Source: Xanthomonas theicola
Lineage (GTDB): Bacteria > Pseudomonadota > Gammaproteobacteria > Xanthomonadales > Xanthomonadaceae
NCBI RefSeq assembly: GCF_014236795.1
Contig: NZ_CP049017.1
Span: 1,838,001-1,902,000 of the forward strand
Direction of reading: 5' to 3'
Length of the DNA stretch: 64,000 bases
Positions 45,787-54,006 of this stretch are shown piece by piece. Within the stretch, counting starts at the first letter, position 1; each line of letters opens with the position of its first letter. A model generated the notes under the pieces. That model was not told the origin of the DNA and did not search any database. It saw nothing but the letters and a program-made list of their open reading frames with translations. The position numbers were made by a program, and so were the translations under genes.

Positions 45787-47278
45787 CGGGATTTCCTTGT
45801 TCGTTGGGGTCTGGTGATGCGTCGTCGCCGCCGGCGGCGTCCGCATCCTTCTGCGCGGCGCCCGAGGTGTTGGTGCGGCGCGCGTCGCTGTCCAGCACCA
45901 GGCCAAGACTGTCCGCCCGGGCGTTGCTGGCCCTGATCTCTTCGTCGACCTGCTCCGGATCTTCGCCGGCGCCGAGGATGACCTTGTCGCGCGACTTGAA
46001 ACCGGCGCGCACCGCCGCTTTCTCGGCACCGACGTCTTGCACGGGATGGCTCCAGGGCCAGCCCTCCGGCACCCACAGCGTCTCGGTGACGTCATCGCGC
46101 AGTTCCGCGTAGCCGGGCACCTCCAGCAGGCCCGCCAGCACCGCCTGGTCGAACCAGCCATCGCGGACGCGTTGGCAGAACATCGGGATCATGTACAGCC
46201 ACTGGTCCGCCTCGATCACCCGGCGGAATTCGTTAAGGATCAGGCGCAACGCCCGGTCGGAGACATTGCGCAGGTCGCCGGTCAGCACCTCGTAGGGGAT
46301 GTCGTGGCCGGCGGCGATCGCCATCAGGTGGCCGCGCAGGAACTCAGCGTAGTCGGCGCCAGCGCCGGGCGGCTCGGAAAATTGGACCCCATATCCCGGC
46401 GGCAGCTCCTGCATGGTGGCCGGCTCCAAGCCGGCCAGCGGCGTGCCGTCGGCATCCAATCCTGACTGCAGGTCTTCCACCATCGGCGTGCCGCCGCCGG
46501 TCCCATCGTCGGGCACCTCCGGCACGGTGTAGAACCCCGCAAACAGATTCGCGATCGCCTGCCGCTCGAGTACCGCATCGTCGAGCCGATCCAGATTGAA
46601 CATGCGCAGCAGCACCGCAGCCGAGGCGGGCACGCCGCGTAACGCGCCGGCCCGGTTGGGCCTGTATAGGTGGATCACCTGCTCGGCCGGCACGCGCACC
46701 AGCTCGTTGCCATTGACGGTCATCGACTGGTCGCCCGGGTGCTCCCGGAACATCCAGTAGGCGACCCGACGCCCGATGGCATCGAACTCGATGCCTTCGC
46801 GGATCGCGTTCCCGTTGCTCGCGGTCGAGTAGTAGCTGCGCGGGCACTGTTCGGATTCGATCAGCTGCACTTGCAACGGCACCGGCAACCCGTCTTCCGG
46901 ACGCCGGAAGCGCAGGCGGGCGAACACCTCGCCGGCCTCCTTCCATTCGCGCCACGCCAGCGCCTGCTGACCATAGAAGTTGAGCACGCCATCGGCGTCG
47001 CTGTGCTTCATCCAGCGCTTCCACAGCCTGGCCACGCGCTGCTTCAGCTCCGCGCTGCCCCACAGCGGCTTCGCCTGGATGCCCGTGGCGATGCCGTTCG
47101 AGACGCTCTTGTTGAGCGCGCTGACGGCCCAGGGGTCATTCCTCGCCAGGTGCCGCGCGCGCGCCAGCACCGTGGGCAAGCCCAACATGGCCGAGTTTGG
47201 GCCACGCATCACCGGCTGCAGCGTGCGCAGCCGACGGCCGAAACCCGCGGCGCGGTAGCTCTCCTGGACCTCAGCCAT
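45776..47278 (-). CDS. portal protein, lambda family
   Basis: 500 residues with ARHLARNDPWAVSALNKSVSNGIATGIQ near the start, QVQLIESEQCP, VIHLYRPNRAGALRGVPASAAVLLRM and HDIPYEVLTGDLRNVSDRALRLILNEFRR, all typical of gpB-type portals. It forms the dodecameric DNA gate at the capsid vertex. ATG overlaps the gpW stop. Confidence 0.92.
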   Translation of the reverse strand: MAEVQESYRAAGFGRRLRTLQPVMRGPNSAMLGLPTVLARARHLARNDPWAVSALNKSVSNGIATGIQAKPLWGSAELKQRVARLWKRWMKHSDADGVLNFYGQQALAWREWKEAGEVFARLRFRRPEDGLPVPLQVQLIESEQCPRSYYSTASNGNAIREGIEFDAIGRRVAYWMFREHPGDQSMTVNGNELVRVPAEQVIHLYRPNRAGALRGVPASAAVLLRMFNLDRLDDAVLERQAIANLFAGFYTVPEVPDDGTGGGTPMVEDLQSGLDADGTPLAGLEPATMQELPPGYGVQFSEPPGAGADYAEFLRGHLMAIAAGHDIPYEVLTGDLRNVSDRALRLILNEFRRVIEADQWLYMIPMFCQRVRDGWFDQAVLAGLLEVPGYAELRDDVTETLWVPEGWPWSHPVQDVGAEKAAVRAGFKSRDKVILGAGEDPEQVDEEIRASNARADSLGLVLDSDARRTNTSGAAQKDADAAGGDDASPDPNEQGNPDDQ

Positions 47279-47492
47279 TGCCGGTGCCGGACTGGTACAG
47301 ACGCATGGTGCTTCGGCGCGGGCGCGGGGTGACGCCGGCGGCGCCTTCGACCTCCCCGCGCATCTGCGTCAGGACCGCGCGCATCGCGTTGAGGTTCTGG
47401 TACCGGACCTCGCGATCGCCGTAGCGAACGGACAGCGTGCCGGACGCGATCGCGGTCTCGAGCGCGGTGATCTGCTCTTTCGTAAATGCCAT
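47271..47492 (-). CDS. head completion protein gpW-like
   Basis: 73 residues: MAFTKEQITALETAIASGTLSVRYGDREVRYQ followed by a basic C-terminus. Length and sequence pattern match the gpW/gp15-like fold that joins portal and connector. It lies one base after the large terminase stop. Confidence 0.85.
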   Translation of the reverse strand: MAFTKEQITALETAIASGTLSVRYGDREVRYQNLNAMRAVLTQMRGEVEGAAGVTPRPRRSTMRLYQSGTGNG

Positions 47493-47493
47493 C

Positions 47494-49578
47494 TCAGCGT
47501 CCTAGATATTTGCTGCGTACGACCCGGCGGCGCGGCGCGCGTAGTCGCGGGACTTCCGCGACGCCGCCCACGACCACTTCCGGGTTGCGATCCCACTCCG
47601 CGGCCCAGGCCGGCGGTGCTTCCCGGCGGATCGCGGGCACCTTCAGCCACAAGGCCAGGCCTTCGGCGTAGCCGGTGAGGTCGAAGATTTCATTGCGCCG
47701 GCCTGCCATGTTTTCCCAGCCCCGCGCCGTGCGAGTCTCCGCGGTCAGCTCCGCGTAGTAGGTCTCGGGAAGCCAGGACGGGAAGTGGTAGAACCCAGGC
47801 CCCGGCTCGGCACGCTTCACGTTAGCGTCGACCGTGTCCTTGATCCGGTTGGAGTTGATGAGCAGCTGCGGTACGTCGCCGGCCGATCCGGACTTTCGGT
47901 CCTTTCGCTTGCGGCTGTCCGGGTAGGTCTCTTGGATCAAGGGACCGCCGGTCCGCGGGTCGCCCTTCACCAGTCGGACACGCGCGGCCAAGCCGCGCGG
48001 CTTGAGCGATCGCCAGAACTCCAGCGCACGCACGGAGGTGCCTGCCTTGCCGCCCCAGTCGATGCCGACCGCACGCACCGGCATCGACCGGCCCGTTTCG
48101 TCGTTGAGCGGGTAGCGCCTCGCAATGACCTTTTCGACCAGGCGCTCCCAGTCCTCGATGTAGCCCGGCGGATCCAGCGGCAGGAAACCGCCGCTGCCGT
48201 CCTCGCGCTTCGACGTCCTCAGGGTGAACGAATCGATCACCCAACGCTCGAGGTGGCCCTCATCGCTGAAGCCGAACCCCAGCACCAGCACCACGAACCG
48301 GTTGCCCTGGACGTCGACCGTCGCGAGGAGGAGCCGCACCCCGGCCGGCACACTGCCGACCGGCCAGTCCTCGGCGCGCTCGCGCAACTCGTTCGGGTCG
48401 CTGGACGAGCGCGCCGCCATCGGCACGTAGTTGATCGCCCCGTCGACGTTGTACGTCGACTTCAGCGGCTTCTCCTCGCCGGTCGTAGCGAACGTGCGCA
48501 GCGCCTGCAGCAGTCGTTCGACCAGCGACTCCCAGGACTGGTATGCCGCGGCCACGCCGCCCAGCCAGTAGCTCGCGATGCGCGTGTCGAGCGAATCGCC
48601 CTCGATGGTGCCGTCGGGGTAGATCACCTGCCCTTCGCCGACCCAGCGCGCGGCGGCGTTCATCTGCTCCTTCCAGCGATGCTGCAGCCCGTCGCCGCAG
48701 TGCGGGCAATGCAGCAGCGAGTAGCGCCGCGCCATCGCCTGGATGTCGTCTACCACGACTCGCTCCAGCAATTCCGCGAGCGGCGGCAGCGCGAAGCCTT
48801 CGTAGCCCGGCGCGGCCTGGAACCGTTCGCTGCAGCTGGGGCACGGCCAGTACCAGCGGCGCCGATCGCCGCGCATGTAGAGCGCGGCGATGCCCGGCGC
48901 CGGTGGGCCGTGATGCGGGTGCGCCGGCCGCCAGTTGCCGTCTGCGTAGTCGCTCGCCGGGCTGGACTCTGCAACGCAGATGCCCGCCGACATGAACGTC
49001 TGCGTCCGCTTCAGCGCCAGGCCGAACGCCTCGTCGATCGAGAGGTCGCCGGTGTAGTTGTCGACGTCGGTCATCAGCACGTCGTGGATGTCCTTGCCCG
49101 ACAGTACCGACACAGAGGGCCACCCAAACCGCAGCGACATGCCGGACCGGAAGAACTTCAGCAGGATGTTGTCGTCATGCGACCGAGGGCTCAGCCGCCG
49201 CCGCAGTTCCGGACTGGCAGCGATGCCGCGCGAGATACGCGTCTTGCTGTAGTCCTCGGCCATGTCCTTGGACATATGCACGATCATCGTGTCGGCCTGA
49301 TTGCAGGTGATCGTGTAGGCCAACCGCCCATCGATCAGCGCAATCGTCTTGCCCGACCGCGCGGGACCGACGAACACCACCGCCTCGTAGAGCCGGCTGC
49401 CGGTCAGATCCAGCGGCTCGACCATGTACGGCGCCACCGCCGGGTCCCAGGGACCGGCGGCGCCGCTCGCATTCGCGATGTGCAGATGCTTCGCGCCAGT
49501 GCTGACTGCGATGCGACGCGGCGGGCGAATCATCTCGGCTACGCCGAGCCGCACCTCACGCGCTGTCGCGTACTGCAT
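47494..49578 (-). CDS. terminase large subunit, gpA-like
   Basis: 694 residues. Walker A-like VFVGPARSGKT near residue 88, Walker B VLMTDVDNYTGD, a zinc-ribbon-like WPCPSCSERF ... LLHCPHCGDGL pair, and the nuclease region VRAVGIDWGGKAGTSVRALEFW as in the GpA terminase family. It cuts concatemers at cos and packages DNA. The start overlaps the small-subunit stop by 23 bp. Confidence 0.93.
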   Translation of the reverse strand: MQYATAREVRLGVAEMIRPPRRIAVSTGAKHLHIANASGAAGPWDPAVAPYMVEPLDLTGSRLYEAVVFVGPARSGKTIALIDGRLAYTITCNQADTMIVHMSKDMAEDYSKTRISRGIAASPELRRRLSPRSHDDNILLKFFRSGMSLRFGWPSVSVLSGKDIHDVLMTDVDNYTGDLSIDEAFGLALKRTQTFMSAGICVAESSPASDYADGNWRPAHPHHGPPAPGIAALYMRGDRRRWYWPCPSCSERFQAAPGYEGFALPPLAELLERVVVDDIQAMARRYSLLHCPHCGDGLQHRWKEQMNAAARWVGEGQVIYPDGTIEGDSLDTRIASYWLGGVAAAYQSWESLVERLLQALRTFATTGEEKPLKSTYNVDGAINYVPMAARSSSDPNELRERAEDWPVGSVPAGVRLLLATVDVQGNRFVVLVLGFGFSDEGHLERWVIDSFTLRTSKREDGSGGFLPLDPPGYIEDWERLVEKVIARRYPLNDETGRSMPVRAVGIDWGGKAGTSVRALEFWRSLKPRGLAARVRLVKGDPRTGGPLIQETYPDSRKRKDRKSGSAGDVPQLLINSNRIKDTVDANVKRAEPGPGFYHFPSWLPETYYAELTAETRTARGWENMAGRRNEIFDLTGYAEGLALWLKVPAIRREAPPAWAAEWDRNPEVVVGGVAEVPRLRAPRRRVVRSKYLGR

Positions 49579-50059
49579 CTTCGGTCATCGCTTCGTACAT
49601 CGACTGGCGCACTCGGTCGCACTGTTCTTGGACCTTGATGACCTGATCCGGCGTCAACCCGGCCTTCCGCTCCAGCACGTCGGGCAGGGTGTCGAAGAAC
49701 TGGACGACCTTCTTCACCAACTCCGCGTAGTCCGACTCAACTTCAGCGGCCGGCACGAGCAAACCAGTCGTCGTCTCGACTTTCAGCCGCTCGTTCTCGG
49801 ACTGGTAGAACGCCCGGCGTTCCATCGGCGGCAGGTCGCGCGGATCGACCACGCTACCTTCCCCGCCAGCAGCAGCAAACCGGTCAACCAGCGCCGCCGC
49901 CGCGTCGGCCAGCCGATAGACGTCGTTCGCGCCACGCTTCCCGCTGGGCGGAACGCCCGCCTCGCGCAAGCGCTTCGCCGCCGTGCGGCGGTCCATCCCG
50001 AACTCATCCGCCAGCCTGGCGATGGACCAGCCCGGCGAGAAGTTCAGGGTGTCAGCCAT
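49556..50059 (-). CDS. terminase small subunit, Nu1-like
   Basis: 167 residues with an N-terminal winged HTH (WSIARLADEFGMDRRTAAKRLREAGVPP) typical of Nu1, a glycine-rich linker and a C-terminal helical part (LERKAGLTPDQVIKVQEQCDRVRQSMYEAM) for contact with gpA. It recognises cosB; three direct repeats stand 166-218 bp upstream. Confidence 0.85.
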   Translation of the reverse strand: MADTLNFSPGWSIARLADEFGMDRRTAAKRLREAGVPPSGKRGANDVYRLADAAAALVDRFAAAGGEGSVVDPRDLPPMERRAFYQSENERLKVETTTGLLVPAAEVESDYAELVKKVVQFFDTLPDVLERKAGLTPDQVIKVQEQCDRVRQSMYEAMTEDAVRDSA

Positions 50060-50256
50060 GTCCTACCTGATGTACTGCTCGCTCAGTGTCCGATTGCGGG
50101 TTTTCCCCGGAGATGCGCGCAAATCACGCCCGCTGTGGTGGAGCATCTGGAGGGCCGAAAAACTGTCGATGACCGGGGTCCGAATTCCCCCCGGTGGCCT
50201 GTGGATAACCCAGGGGCCCCCGCCATTCGTTCAGCTTCATGAACTCGCACTTTCGT
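50060..50256. other. non-coding gap upstream of terminase, candidate cos region
   Basis: The only sizeable gap in the late operon. It includes CCCGCTGTGGTGG, the GC-rich AATTCCCCCCGGTGGCC and CCAGGGGCCCCCGCC stretches (50180-50222) and the beginning of three direct repeats. In lambda the cos site sits just before Nu1, so it is a good place for cos, but the cut site cannot be read from sequence. Confidence 0.4.
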
Positions 50257-50277
50257 TCAGCTTCGCCGTTCAGCTTC
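50225..50277 (-). repeat. three direct repeats GTTCAGCTTC near the small terminase gene
   Basis: (T)CGTTCAGCTTC occurs with its C at 50228, 50254 and 50267, i.e. spacings of 26 and 13 bp. Repeats in this place could be the binding sites of the small terminase (cosB R-sites). The last copy overlaps the stop end of the gene at 50257. Confidence 0.5.
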
Positions 50278-50634
50278 ACGGCAGATCCATGTTCCACGGC
50301 CGTGGAACACGCACCGCGGCATCGGCTGCCAGCTCCCATGCTCCGAGCGTCCACCTCGCCGTGCTGCCCGCGCCCAATGCGTGTCCGTCCCGTCGAGCAT
50401 CACCTGTAGGTTGATGATGCTGCCTTCGCCCACCCTCACCACCACCGCACCGAACCGATCACCAGCGGCCACAGCGTTGCCCATGTGCGCCTGCGCACCT
50501 ACGGGCCATGCGTCAGCGAGGATCGCCTCTTGCAGTTGGGCCGCACTGCGCCGCCGCGCGTTGATCTGCTGCGCATCTATGGCGTTGAGCGTGTACATCA
50601 CGAGTTGGCCAACGCACGGACCGCGCGGTCTCAT
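50257..50634 (-). CDS. hypothetical phage protein
   Basis: 125 residues from ATG 50634 (ATGA overlap with the i-spanin stop); ATG 50598 is also plausible. The first ~85 residues (MYTLNAIDAQQINARR, AHMGNAVAAGDRFGAVVVRV, INLQVMLDGTDTHWA) look like a genuine small domain seen in phage lysis/packaging regions. The last ~40, rich in Arg and containing the palindrome at 50291, look less natural and may result from a frame change. Function unknown. Confidence 0.6.
   Translation of the reverse strand: MRPRGPCVGQLVMYTLNAIDAQQINARRRSAAQLQEAILADAWPVGAQAHMGNAVAAGDRFGAVVVRVGEGSIINLQVMLDGTDTHWARAARRGGRSEHGSWQPMPRCVFHGRGTWICREAERRS
50291..50308. repeat. 18-bp perfect palindrome
   Basis: GTTCCACGGCCGTGGAAC is self-complementary over all 18 bases. 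It lies at the 3' end of the hypothetical gene and 13 bp from the third GTTCAGCTTC repeat, so it may belong to the packaging region. Confidence 0.5.
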
Positions 50635-51116
50635 TGATGCTCCTGGGTCGGTGACGCACGATCTGCCGCGATCACGGCTTGGGCGGCGTGGACTTGGTCG
50701 TCGGCGTCTCGCCCGACTTGAACAACAGCTCCCGCAACCTCTGCTCGTAGTTGGGCGTGCGCATCACGTTCGACGGCGCCGGCGACGCCTTGGGACAGTA
50801 GGCTGGTGCTGCAGGTGGCGAGGTCGTCGCGCAGCTGGAGGCTGCCGTCACGCACGCCAGCAACAACAGCAGCAGGGACGGCCTGGGCCGCGGTGCGGTC
50901 TTCTTCATGCTTCACTCCGATGTCGGCCATGGTGTCGGCCTGCTTGTGCTCGATCTCGCGGGCGCTGGCCTGGGCAGTGGCCTCACCCTGGGCGGCTGCC
51001 GTGGCTATGGTGGCGGTGTCCACGTCCGCGCTGCGGTCGCGCCACTCGCGGCCGGCCCAGAACGCGAGCGCCGTCCAGACAACGAGCCCGACGATGGTGA
51101 TCAGGATCCGGTTCAT
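50631..51116 (-). CDS. inner-membrane spanin Rz
   Basis: 161 residues from ATG 51116: an N-terminal membrane anchor (ILITIVGLVVWTALAFWAG) and a long alanine/glutamine-rich periplasmic coiled coil. The overlapping lipoprotein gene in another frame confirms the Rz/Rz1 pair. Together they fuse inner and outer membranes in the last lysis step. Confidence 0.85.
   Translation of the reverse strand: MNRILITIVGLVVWTALAFWAGREWRDRSADVDTATIATAAAQGEATAQASAREIEHKQADTMADIGVKHEEDRTAAQAVPAAVVAGVRDGSLQLRDDLATCSTSLLSQGVAGAVERDAHAQLRAEVAGAVVQVGRDADDQVHAAQAVIAADRASPTQEHQ
50672..50908 (-). CDS. outer-membrane spanin Rz1, embedded in Rz
   Basis: 78 residues wholly inside Rz in a different frame: MKKTAPRPRPSLLLLLLAC with lipobox LLAC (or LASSC-type Cys at about residue 26) and a proline-rich mature part (TTSPPAAPAYCPKASPAP). 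Lipoprotein signal, proline content and nested position are diagnostic of Rz1. Confidence 0.85.
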   Translation of the reverse strand: MKKTAPRPRPSLLLLLLACVTAASSCATTSPPAAPAYCPKASPAPSNVMRTPNYEQRLRELLFKSGETPTTKSTPPKP

Positions 51117-51550
51117 GCTGCCTCCCAACGAATCTTGCTCTGCAAGGGGTGGTTGTCTGCTCGGCGCCTGGACGGCGTGTCCCACGATCCGCCACGCGTT
51201 GTGGCCACCGGCTTCCAGCCGGCGCCGCGGAGGCTTGCCCCGCCCTCATCCGGCAGCGTGTAGGTCAAGACCTTGGTGTAGCCCAACGCCATGGCTGCCC
51301 TGCGCGCGCGGCCGTACAGCGCCGAGCAGGCATTGCGCGTGCCGTCGGTGCACAGCCGCGTGACTTCCGCGGTGCGGCCATCATCGAGGGCGCGCGCCAC
51401 GGGCCGGCCGACGATCGCCACGCCGCAGAGCCGGTCGCCAGACATCGCCGCCAGCGCGAACAGACCGCCTTGCGGCGCGCGATGGTGGCGGTGGTGCTCG
51501 GCGACGTACGCCTTGGCCTGGCGCAGCGTGCAGGGGGCGATCGACAGCAT
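51113..51550 (-). CDS. XF1762-like protein, acetyltransferase-like
   Basis: 145 residues from ATG 51550: APCTLRQAKAYVAEHHRHHRAPQGGLFALAA, then VGRPVARALDDGRTAEVTRLCTDGTRNACSALYGRARRAAMALGY and LPDEGGASLRGAGWKP. It matches what I recall of Xylella/Xanthomonas prophage proteins named after XF1762, with a GNAT-like outline. Substrate unknown. It overlaps the Rz start by 4 bp. Confidence 0.7.
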   Translation of the reverse strand: MLSIAPCTLRQAKAYVAEHHRHHRAPQGGLFALAAMSGDRLCGVAIVGRPVARALDDGRTAEVTRLCTDGTRNACSALYGRARRAAMALGYTKVLTYTLPDEGGASLRGAGWKPVATTRGGSWDTPSRRRADNHPLQSKIRWEAA

Positions 51551-51552
51551 GC

Positions 51553-51678
51553 TCAGCCCCTCACGTTGATGTAGATGCCCGCCGCCAGGACCGCGAGCAG
51601 GCCCACGCACAGCGCGGCGATGAGCCACCCCGGCGGATCGCCCGCCGGCGGCAGGCCGCGGTCCCAGCGATCGCTCAT
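51553..51678 (-). CDS. small single-span membrane protein
   Basis: 41 residues: MSDRWDRGLPPAGDPPGWLIAALCVGLLAVLAAGIYINVRG, one clear helix. ATG overlaps the upstream stop (ATGA), which argues that it is translated. In a lysis cassette it could be an antiholin or second holin; that is inference. Confidence 0.6.
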   Translation of the reverse strand: MSDRWDRGLPPAGDPPGWLIAALCVGLLAVLAAGIYINVRG

Positions 51679-52166
51679 TCGGTCTCGGCCCGCTCGAGGC
51701 CCAGCACCAGCTTCACGACCGCGCGCCGATCGTTGGCGCTGGCCCCGTAGACCGTGTCCCAGTTGCAGACCAGCAGTTCCGCGACGGCGGCCTCCCAGTC
51801 GCCCTTGCGGATCACCGCCCACAGCTCGCCCCAGTCGCGCATGCGCTCCGGGCCCAAGATGTCGGCCAGCGCGTAGATGTACGGCAGCTTCGGCTGCGCT
51901 TCCGGGTGCACCGCCAGCAGCTCGAACACCCGGCCGCGCAGCACGCCCTGCGACCACTCCACGTCGTCCAACAGCGCGGCCGCGGCGACCTTGCGACTCT
52001 GCGGTCGCACCTCGATCGGCCGGCCATAGCCGTGTCGCAGCACGCGGTTGCCGTCGCGCCCGGGCAGCGGTCGCATCGGCCAGCACTCCTTGAGCAGCTC
52101 GACCGCCCTCTCGCATGCGACCTTCTCGGAGGTGGCAAGCGCGGCGTCGTCCAGGTCCGGCATCAT
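51675..52166 (-). CDS. hypothetical lysis-cassette protein
   Basis: 163 residues (MM start; 52163 possible). Helical, with EKVACERAVELLKECWPM and a C-terminal WAVIRKGDWEAAVAELLVCNWDTVYG. That end vaguely resembles the C-terminal helix pair of phage muramidases, but no catalytic Glu-containing region precedes it. No membrane segment. Function unknown; ATGA-linked on both sides. Confidence 0.6.
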   Translation of the reverse strand: MMPDLDDAALATSEKVACERAVELLKECWPMRPLPGRDGNRVLRHGYGRPIEVRPQSRKVAAAALLDDVEWSQGVLRGRVFELLAVHPEAQPKLPYIYALADILGPERMRDWGELWAVIRKGDWEAAVAELLVCNWDTVYGASANDRRAVVKLVLGLERAETE

Positions 52167-52621
52167 TCCGTCCCCGTCCCGGCCGCCGGCGGCTCGTTGG
52201 GCTTCAGCGATTCCGGCCTGGCCCAGGGCCAGATGCGGTAGAGCCAGCCCGCGGCCGTCGTCCACAGGCCCATCGCCGCGAAGCCGCAGATGAGCGCGTA
52301 CCAGAACCCGCGGGGCGTCGGCACCCTCGCCCAGCAGATGGCGATCGCGAGCAAGCAGCTCCAGAACCGGATCCGCGCCTTGGTCTTGTCCGCGGACCAC
52401 ACCGCGCGCATCCCGATCTGCTGTGGCAGGTGCGGCAGCACCAGGCCGACGCCGACGCTCACCACCAGGCTCTGCCACATGGCTTCCGCCAGCGGCTTAG
52501 ACATGTAGGCGCCGACGTCGGCCAAGAACAGTTTCACGGACGGCCAGTTGTCCGCCATAGCGACGACGCCGGCGACAACGGGAACCGCCGCGGTCAGCTG
52601 CGCGAGCGAGATGCGGCCCAT
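52163..52621 (-). CDS. candidate holin
   Basis: 152 residues with three or four hydrophobic segments (LTAAVPVVAGVVAMA, SLVVSVGVGLVLPHL, SCLLAIAICWARV, GFWYALICGFAAMGLWTTAAGWL) directly downstream of the endolysin gene. Position and topology suggest a class-I-like holin, but no sequence family is recognised and the protein is longer than most holins. Confidence 0.55.
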   Translation of the reverse strand: MGRISLAQLTAAVPVVAGVVAMADNWPSVKLFLADVGAYMSKPLAEAMWQSLVVSVGVGLVLPHLPQQIGMRAVWSADKTKARIRFWSCLLAIAICWARVPTPRGFWYALICGFAAMGLWTTAAGWLYRIWPWARPESLKPNEPPAAGTGTE

Positions 52622-52622
52622 G

Positions 52623-53294
52623 TCAGGCCAGCACCCGAAGCGCGCGAATGTAGCGCGCGTGGCGGTCGCTCCAGCCGTTCGGCGTCACCGTCGACTTCGC
52701 GTCGCCCAGGTTGATGCGCCGGCTGATCGCCAAGTCGTTGCCCGCGTCGGCCAAGGTGTTCAGCCCCCAGTCGCTCCAGAGCGCTGCGGCGCTGAACGCG
52801 CCCCACTTCGGCGTTTCCAGCAGCTCCGGCTCCCGCACGAAGTTCGGCACATCCCCGAGCTTCTTGCCCAGCAACTGCGTGACGGCAGCCATGTTGCCCC
52901 GACCGGTGATCCCGATAGGCCCACGCGCGCGGTAGCGGTAGCCGTCGCCGCTGACTTCGGGGCCGTTGCCCATGCGCCCGCCGTAGACGGCGTTGCCCAG
53001 CCCGACAGGGTTGCGCGCCAGCTCGTCGACGCGCGGCAACAGCGATCGCCACCGCGATCCTGCGCGCGCGGCCTGGCACACCTCCCGCAACCGCTGCGGG
53101 CTGTAGCTCAGGCGCTCGGCCAGCTTCTCCAGCCCTTCCGACTCGTGCCCGATCTGGGCGAGGTAGGCGGCCGTGCGCGGCAGGAACTCGATGCCGTAGA
53201 CGCTGCAGGCCTCGCCGAGCGCCTCCACCCAGCGCTCGGCCGTCGCCGGCGAGCAGGCCAGGGCCAGCTGCAGCTTCTTCGCGGTCAGTTCCAT
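52623..53294 (-). CDS. GH19 endolysin (chitinase-like lysozyme)
   Basis: 223 residues. AAYLAQIGHESEGLEKLAERLSYS holds the catalytic Glu (E51) in the usual GH19 context; YRARGPIGITGRGNM and NPEVS/NDLAISRRIN-like segments complete the fold. No signal peptide, so release depends on a holin. First gene of the late operon in this window. The ATG at 53294 was preferred over longer frames because the family starts here. Confidence 0.88.
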   Translation of the reverse strand: MELTAKKLQLALACSPATAERWVEALGEACSVYGIEFLPRTAAYLAQIGHESEGLEKLAERLSYSPQRLREVCQAARAGSRWRSLLPRVDELARNPVGLGNAVYGGRMGNGPEVSGDGYRYRARGPIGITGRGNMAAVTQLLGKKLGDVPNFVREPELLETPKWGAFSAAALWSDWGLNTLADAGNDLAISRRINLGDAKSTVTPNGWSDRHARYIRALRVLA

Positions 53295-53525
53295 AGTTGC
53301 CTCGAATAGGTGGCCGGCACGACCCACCACCGCCGCTCCCCGCCAAGGGACCTCTCGCGCGACTGCCTGCGGCGGTCTCCCGACGGCCGGATGCAGGCTT
53401 GAGTGGTGGCCGTGACTACCGGCCGTAGAACGACGAAGCCGCCGACCAACTTGTTTCGGCGCTCATGCACACCTGCGCCCACGGTAGGGATTTAGCCCTA
53501 GTTCTGGTTCCCGAGGCAACTGAGG

Positions 53526-53559
53526 TTCCTCATGAGGAAAAATTGTTCCTCATGAGGAA
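53526..53559. promoter_or_regulatory. two tandem palindromes TTCCTCATGAGGAA, 20-bp period
   Basis: Perfect 14-bp palindromes occupy 53526-53539 and 53546-53559 with an AAATTG-type spacer, giving a 20-bp repeat. Repeated dyads of this kind bind dimeric HTH regulators on one DNA face. They lie 78 bp upstream of higB and about 230 bp upstream of the endolysin gene; the binding protein is unknown. Confidence 0.6.
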
Positions 53560-53602
53560 ACTGCGGCAGGCCGCGGCGCAACCCTGCCGGCTGCCGCCCC
53601 CG

Positions 53603-53630
53603 TTGCAACTTGTATCCCATAGGATACAAT
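53603..53630 (+). promoter_or_regulatory. higBA promoter and operator
   Basis: TTGCAA (53603-53608) and TACAAT (53625-53630) are spaced by 16 bp, a good sigma-70 promoter, 6 bp before ATG 53637. The dyad TGTATCC-CATA-GGATACA (53611-53628) covers the spacer and -10, a typical autorepression site for the HigBA complex. The mRNA would be nearly leaderless. Confidence 0.7.
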
Positions 53631-53636
53631 CGACGC

Positions 53637-53927
53637 ATGGCGACGATCACCCAGACCGAAGACTTCAGCAAGTGGATTCGCAAGCTGAGCGACTCGAAGG
53701 CGCGCGCGGTGATCGTCGAGCGCATCCAGCGCGTCGCCAATGGCCTGCCGGGCGATGTGAAGTCCGTCAGCGGCGGCGTCAGCGAGCTGCGGATCGATTT
53801 CGGCCCGGGTTACCGGGTGTACTTCACCCGGCGCGGCGGCAAGCTGGTCATCCTGCTCTGCGGCGGCGACAAGGCCAGCCAGCCGCGGGACATCAAGAAG
53901 GCGCAGGCCTTGGCCGCAGGTCTCTGA
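53637..53927 (+). CDS. higB: HigB-type toxin (RelE superfamily)
   Basis: 96 residues: MATITQTEDFSKWIRKLSDSKAR, then SGGVSELRIDFGPGYRVYFTRRGG and VILLCGGDKASQPRDIKKA, the pattern of the phage-derived Gp49-like/killer-protein group. These are ribosome-dependent mRNA endonucleases. Toxin precedes antitoxin, as in hig loci. It is on the strand opposite to the phage operons, typical of a moron kept in the lysogen. Confidence 0.88.
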   Translation: MATITQTEDFSKWIRKLSDSKARAVIVERIQRVANGLPGDVKSVSGGVSELRIDFGPGYRVYFTRRGGKLVILLCGGDKASQPRDIKKAQALAAGL

Positions 53928-54006
53928 GCCAGCGGCGGCACCACAACCGAGTAGCAAGGTAGCCCAGTAAATCGGACCAGCGACAACACGGCAAATCGAG
54001 AACCCC

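Larger units (their letters stand above)
53295..53636. other. divergent control region between late operon and HigBA
   Basis: About 340 bp without a gene between the leftward endolysin and the rightward higB. It holds two tandem 14-bp palindromes and the higB promoter/operator, described separately. The left part is GC-rich; the late promoter of the phage could lie here. Confidence 0.5.

Noticed and set aside
51675..52166. muramidase assignment for the 163-residue lysis-cassette protein
   Set aside because: Only the last ~30 residues faintly resemble a lysozyme C-terminus; no catalytic region, and a GH19 endolysin is already present.
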